Shown piece after piece: positions 60,301 through 64,000 of a stretch of 64,000 bases of DNA. The stretch comes from Carcinoscorpius rotundicauda (Eukaryota > Arthropoda > Merostomata > Xiphosura > Limulidae). Each line of letters begins with the position of its first letter. Position 1 is the first letter of the stretch. The DNA lies in assembly GCA_011833715.1 (NCBI GenBank), contig CM022397.1, positions 16,079,493 to 16,143,492 on the forward strand, given 5' to 3'. Made by a program: the position numbers and the translations under genes. The notes under the pieces are model-generated. The model did no database searches. It was given only the letters and a program-made list of their open reading frames with translations, and was not told where the DNA came from.

Positions 60301-63300
60301 TAACTACCACACACACTGGACATTTTGAAAGATTACAGTTCAATTCAAATCTGATAATATGTTAAAACTACTTTTCTTGATGAACTCTACTTGTAGTATC
60401 ATTAAAACTTAAAAATACGAATTTTTTTGCAGATCCAAAATAACATTGCTTTACCTACACTTGCAGTAGTACAAATGTCCATCTTGAAATAACTGATATG
60501 CTAGCTCCATCTGGTGATTTCCCATCAAAGTTTCATTAATTACCACAATTAGAGGTTTTCTGGCTCTCAAGGTCTCTAGCACACTCCCAGCTCCTAAATT
60601 TAACAACAATACTTTTGGAGTAAAGAAATGCGTACACGTGTAAATGCCTAAATACACTGACTACACCTAAAAGTAACTACAAAATTACACTTATATTTTT
60701 TGTTATATCAGTGAGAGGTTAAATTAGGCATATGCACAATAATTCTTAATTTCATGAAATACAACTACTTACGTAATATTTTTTGTGTGCAATATGTCAT
60801 ATATTCTAATACTAATTGATATATTGAGTGAAATAGTTTCTTAGGAAGTTACTTAAAAATTACATGAAATTATAATTTTAGTCACAAATTTTAATATCAA
60901 TTCTCAAGGTTTATCTAGGTTCAGACTTTTCCTGCACTTTCTTTTTTACAGAAGGCATGGCTACTTTAATAGTTACTTTTTATAATGATTTATTTTGTTG
61001 AATTTTTAAAAAACAGTAAAAATTAAAGGTACCACTTTTATGTGATAATATGTACCACTGTTACATTATTATAGAAAAAACAGAGAGAAAACATTACTGC
61101 TTCGAAGTATTTTGTAAAATTCTATTACCAAATTTTTCATAAGCATAAAAATATTTTTAAAAAAAGATTTAAGCACAATCTTGAAATTGCATTTAAGACT
61201 TTTCAACACCCTTAAAAAATAAAATAATGTAAATGTAATGTCATCTTATTATTGATAATTACTCTTCGGTTTACCATGACTACAGTATAGTCATTCTAGA
61301 TGTCAACTATTACCACATGAAGATCAAACAGTTACAAGAAAAACACCAATATACAAAGATCACCTATGATCCCACAGAAAATAGAGAGACTCATCGATAG
61401 AATGCTGAACAAACTAAAGAAACAAAACTCAATCAATGAAAACCTAGCCAAAGACTTAAAATCCAAGGAAAATTTCCCTCCTCGGTTCTCCCTGGACTAC
61501 CTAAACTAAAATACAAAAACCTAATATACCTCTAAGGTCTATTGTCAGTGCTCAAAACTCACCTTGCCATCAACTGGCTACTTTCCTTGTACCTATCTTA
61601 TCTCCACTACAAGGAAACACTGAACATCACATTCAAAATTTGAAAGGTTTTATAGAATTCAGAAAGCTACACATCAAATTCCAGAATATTATGGTCAGTT
61701 TTTGACATCACAGATCTATTTACCAATGTTCCAACCTCAGAAACCCTTCACATCACCAGAAAATGACTGTTAAATGACAACTCTCTACCACACAGAACAG
61801 ATAGGAAAATAGATGCCATAATGGAACTAACAACCATTTCCCTACAATCAACCTATATCCTATACAACAAGGAATTCTATGAACAAACAGATGGTTTAGC
61901 CATGGGATCACCACTCTCTCCAATACTAGCAGACATTTTCATGGAAGACTTTGAAGAAATAGCCCTTTCATCCACACCTATAAAAACAAGTTTCTATAGA
62001 CGTTATGCTGACGTCACCTTCTTTACTTAACCCCACGATCAGGGAAACTTACCAGCCTTCTTACAATGTCTCACTTCTGTAAACAAAATAATCCACTTCA
62101 CAAAACAGTATTGTTTCTTGACATACTCATCAGCAAACAAATAAGACAAATAACCACAACTGTATACACTTAACTCACCCACATAGACAGATACCAACAC
62201 TTCCAGTCCTAACTTTCATAAAACATGGTATAATCCAATGCCTAAACAAGAGAGCAGAAAACATTTGCGATAAGACATCCATCAAAGCAGAATGTCAAAA
62301 GATCACAGGTAGTTTTAAACAGAATGGTTACACCTGCTCCTTTATCACAAACTTCTTGAAGACCATGACAGAAAGAAAAGACCAGAAAGTCACCACCATT
62401 TACCCACCATACCTACAATACATACAACATTTCGATGAAAAACTCAAATGCATAGCCAAATAATTCATCATAGAAGTCCAGTGGAAGTTCTACAATACCT
62501 TGAGGTCCATTCTGGTAAAAAACAAACACCAATCTACCGAAGAGAATCTCAAAAATTTCATCTATGAAATTCCATGTTCCTGCAACGATACATACAATGG
62601 AAAAAAGGGAAAAAAACTCATGATAAGAATAAAAGAACATAAAAATAGTACAAGACTCATAAAAATGCAAAATTCAGCCATTGCAAAGCATGCCAAATCA
62701 ACTGGTCACAGAATAAACTGGGAGAAAACTATAATCATCAACACAGACAAATTCAGACAAGAAAAATCAAAGGATAATTTTATATTAACACTATTAAACC
62801 TTCACTAAACAGAGATTCCAGATTAGAGATGAGTAACTTGTGGCTGTCATTGGTTAAATCTACAGGGAATCTTTCCTCCAATCAGATACAGTGATAATCA
62901 AACCAATCATATGTCACTCTTCGCAATTTACCAGGACACTATAAAAGACTGACAACACCTATACACACACTGACCTGAAGACGAAAAGCAAAAGACTTTT
63001 GAAACATCATTCTCTACACTTAGGTCTCTACAAGAGGCAGTTGTTGTCTATTCTACAAACTCTCATCGTGAATACTGTCCCTAAACAATCTATCAAAGAA
63101 TTAAGGCTCTTATATTACAAAAATACATTAAGAAAAACACATCAAACAGATTTAATCTTATTGTTCAAAAAACATTATACATCTTCCACCCAGATTTAAC
63201 ATCAATATCTGGTACAATAGAAGTTTTTAAGTACTCTCACCTGCATGACTTATAACCAAAGAAGCTTCTCGAATGTCATTTTCTATTGATTCCTTGTATC

Positions 63301-63406
63301 TGTAATACTCAATAACTGGCTCTACACATGTGCCATCTTGAACAGGTTGAAAGTCACCCTTTCCAATCTGAATTAAAATCTTTTCATATCCTCTTTCGGA
63401 AAGAAC
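54211..63406 (-). CDS. ALG13: ALG13, UDP-GlcNAc transferase catalytic subunit (3' three coding exons)
   Basis: Exons 63406-63241, 60593-60455 and 54322-54211 join in frame (417 nt; 138 residues plus TGA). They match ALG13 throughout: ERGYEKILIQIGKG, YYRYKESIENDIREA, SHAGAGSVLETL, VINETLMGNHQMELA, HLYYCKC and a C-terminal EPAKFAQFINNVMG. With ALG14 this GT28-type enzyme adds the second GlcNAc to GlcNAc-PP-dolichol on the cytosolic face of the ER. The usual first exon (VFVTVGTTSFD-type) is not found between 63407 and 64000, so the gene is cut by the window edge. The stop soon after the GT domain indicates the short form of about 165 residues, without the OTU/Tudor extension of the long vertebrate isoform. 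Both introns hold retroelements. Confidence 0.93.
54924..59300 (-). mobile_element. RNase-H-bearing LINE of the I/Jockey superfamily, nearly complete but broken
   Basis: Minus-strand order: gag N-terminal segment (SPFFIYKGLEGLENSPKSVK, about 59250-59150), gag middle (GFSTQGVSAMRHISTH; KEGITMPTSVLILTFTS), CCHC-like knuckles (HYVSCNGSHPSYFHSCPKWF), endonuclease part (57701-57489), RT end (57007-56711, FMGLIFDHKLTFIPHIK), RNase H (YNSGSKSGDCIGSAM; FIAELYTISLALDH; MYTDSFSSLLALKS), a C-terminal LFGTDAPICSLCNTQV-type cysteine motif near 55570, and a 3' tail to 54924. Many stops and frameshifts. A Penelope fragment interrupts gag. It sits in the last ALG13 intron, same strand as the gene. Confidence 0.88.
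58654..59021 (-). mobile_element. Penelope-like element 3' fragment inserted in the LINE gag region
   Basis: The minus strand encodes NNRKIKEALLIQQLKPKINQ, the typical Penelope C-terminus. It is followed by the 3' region with CTGACGATGACCGAAGAAGG and an AAGTGGGTTTCATGAC end. Flanked by TGACTCTGGAAT at 58642-58653 and 59022-59033 (12 of 12); the LINE gag reading resumes across it. Confidence 0.85.
59410..59850 (-). repeat. Probable 5' region of the same LINE
   Basis: Relatively GC-rich, low-stop sequence directly upstream (minus strand) of the gag fragment and on the same strand. No match could be named; assignment is by position and composition. Confidence 0.35.
59890..60454. other. ALG13 intron sequence without identified elements
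   Basis: AT-rich, no motif recognised. Confidence 0.5.
60455..60593 (-). CDS. ALG13: ALG13, internal coding exon with donor-substrate loop
   Basis: Acceptor ATTTAG. Completes SHAG and continues AGSVLETLRARKPLIVVIN, then NETLMGNHQMELAYQLF to YYCKC; ends with AG before GTAAAG. Contains the conserved Gly-rich loop and NHQxELA motif. Confidence 0.93.
61260..63110 (+). mobile_element. Penelope-like retroelement with RT and GIY-YIG segments, degenerate
   Basis: Plus-strand pieces in order: FQNIMVSFDITDLFTNVPTS (RT A-motif region, 61.68 kb); YNKEFYEQTDGLAMGSPLSP and ILADIFMEDFEE (61861-61960); FYRRYADVTFF where YxDD is expected, so the second catalytic Asp is lost; then, after many stops, NFIYEIPCSCNDTYNGKKGK and IRIKEHKNST (GIY-YIG nuclease, 62555-62650). 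The 3' end has CTGAAGACGAAAAG..CTTTTGAAACAT (62975-63010) and a tail shared with 28.7-28.82 kb. Located in an ALG13 intron, opposite strand. Confidence 0.88.
63241..63406 (-). CDS. ALG13: ALG13, internal coding exon (first in window)
   Basis: Acceptor TATTTCAG, then VLSERGYEKILIQIGKGDFQ through YYRYKESI to LVISHA, ending with the first base of a Gly codon at a GTGAGA donor. It starts in phase 0. Confidence 0.92.
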
Positions 63407-64000
63407 CTGAAATACATTATTCAATGTTATTAATTCATAAAAAACTAAAATTTAAGGATTCTCATTTGATTTTTTTCATGAAAATTTTGTAATGCACCAT
63501 TCTCAATTATTAATATTTATGTACTTAAGGCATTTCTTAAATTCCTACACTAGGAAGTTACTTTCTAATTCCTAATATAAAGAGGCATAACATTAGGAAT
63601 TAATTTTATGTACTTCTCAATTTTTATTTCTGTAACAGCAACTGTCAAAAAATTTTATATTGTAGGTAAACAATATGCTTTATAATTCTATAAACAGCAA
63701 ACTGAACATAAAGTTACAAATTCCTGATTTCCATGTATGCTGTTCATAAATATAAACAAAAATGTATCTGAAAGACATTTATCCCAGCAACCAACTAACC
63801 TTATGAATCTCAAACTATAACTGATCAGAAGATGTAAATTGAGAGTAACAAATATTTTTATTTTTGTTAAAGTTTGTTTCACACAATGTTGTAACCTACA
63901 GAATGCATAATTCTTATAATGATTCATGGCACGTGAATGTCTTACTGACGTCACAACAATACAAATTGCAACGTTAGACATCTCTTACATGATGTCATTT

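Noticed and set aside
1..64000. CRISPR arrays, operons, bacterial promoters, rRNA genes
   Set aside because: No regularly spaced repeat-spacer units or rRNA-like sequence; gene structure is eukaryotic.

Overview
This is a eukaryotic, AT-rich, intron-bearing nuclear segment. The organism is most likely an arthropod, and I think a chelicerate of the horseshoe-crab type (Xiphosura). The reasons are a secreted single-domain chitin-binding protein gene with a split signal-peptide exon, animal-type ALG13 and Lifeguard genes, and dense tRNA-derived SINEs together with Penelope-like, I/Jockey-type, hAT and Tc1/mariner elements. The species guess rests on recalling the repeat families and could not be checked here.

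Three protein-coding genes can be supported by reading exons across splice sites in frame. (1) About 9.76-13.6 kb, + strand: a TATA-promoted, three-coding-exon gene for a 128-residue secreted chitin-binding type-2 (CBM14/peritrophin-A) protein. (2) 42.96-22.2 kb, - strand: an eleven-coding-exon gene for a 326-residue seven-helix Lifeguard/TMBIM (Bax-inhibitor-1 superfamily) protein, with a possible upstream untranslated exon near 45.95 kb. (3) From beyond the right edge down to 54.2 kb, - strand: the last three coding exons of ALG13, the catalytic subunit of the second GlcNAc transferase of dolichol-linked N-glycan assembly. Its first exon lies outside the window. The three genes are not evidently functionally linked.

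Most of the rest is intergenic or intronic DNA built from transposon remains. Left part (0-9.7 kb): three tRNA-SINE families, including one SINE nested in another, and a decayed hAT element with transposase. 14-19 kb: a full SINE with target-site duplication, an old LINE interrupted by another SINE, and a Penelope terminal hairpin. Lifeguard introns: SINE relics, two Penelope-terminus hairpins, a broken Tc1, a TTAA-flanked MITE, a LINE tail and an internally deleted mariner. 43-54 kb: a hAT-like short element with 8-bp duplications, another SINE, and an 866-bp terminal-inverted-repeat element. ALG13 introns: a nearly complete but broken RNase-H-bearing LINE, with a Penelope fragment inserted in its gag region, and a 1.8-kb Penelope-like element with RT and GIY-YIG segments.

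No convincing new biochemical system was found. The most informative observations concern retroelement biology. The three SINE families share a 3' tail with the 3' end of the resident LINE. Penelope termini carry a hammerhead-like core inside long inverted repeats. Several nested insertions have clean target-site duplications that give relative ages.
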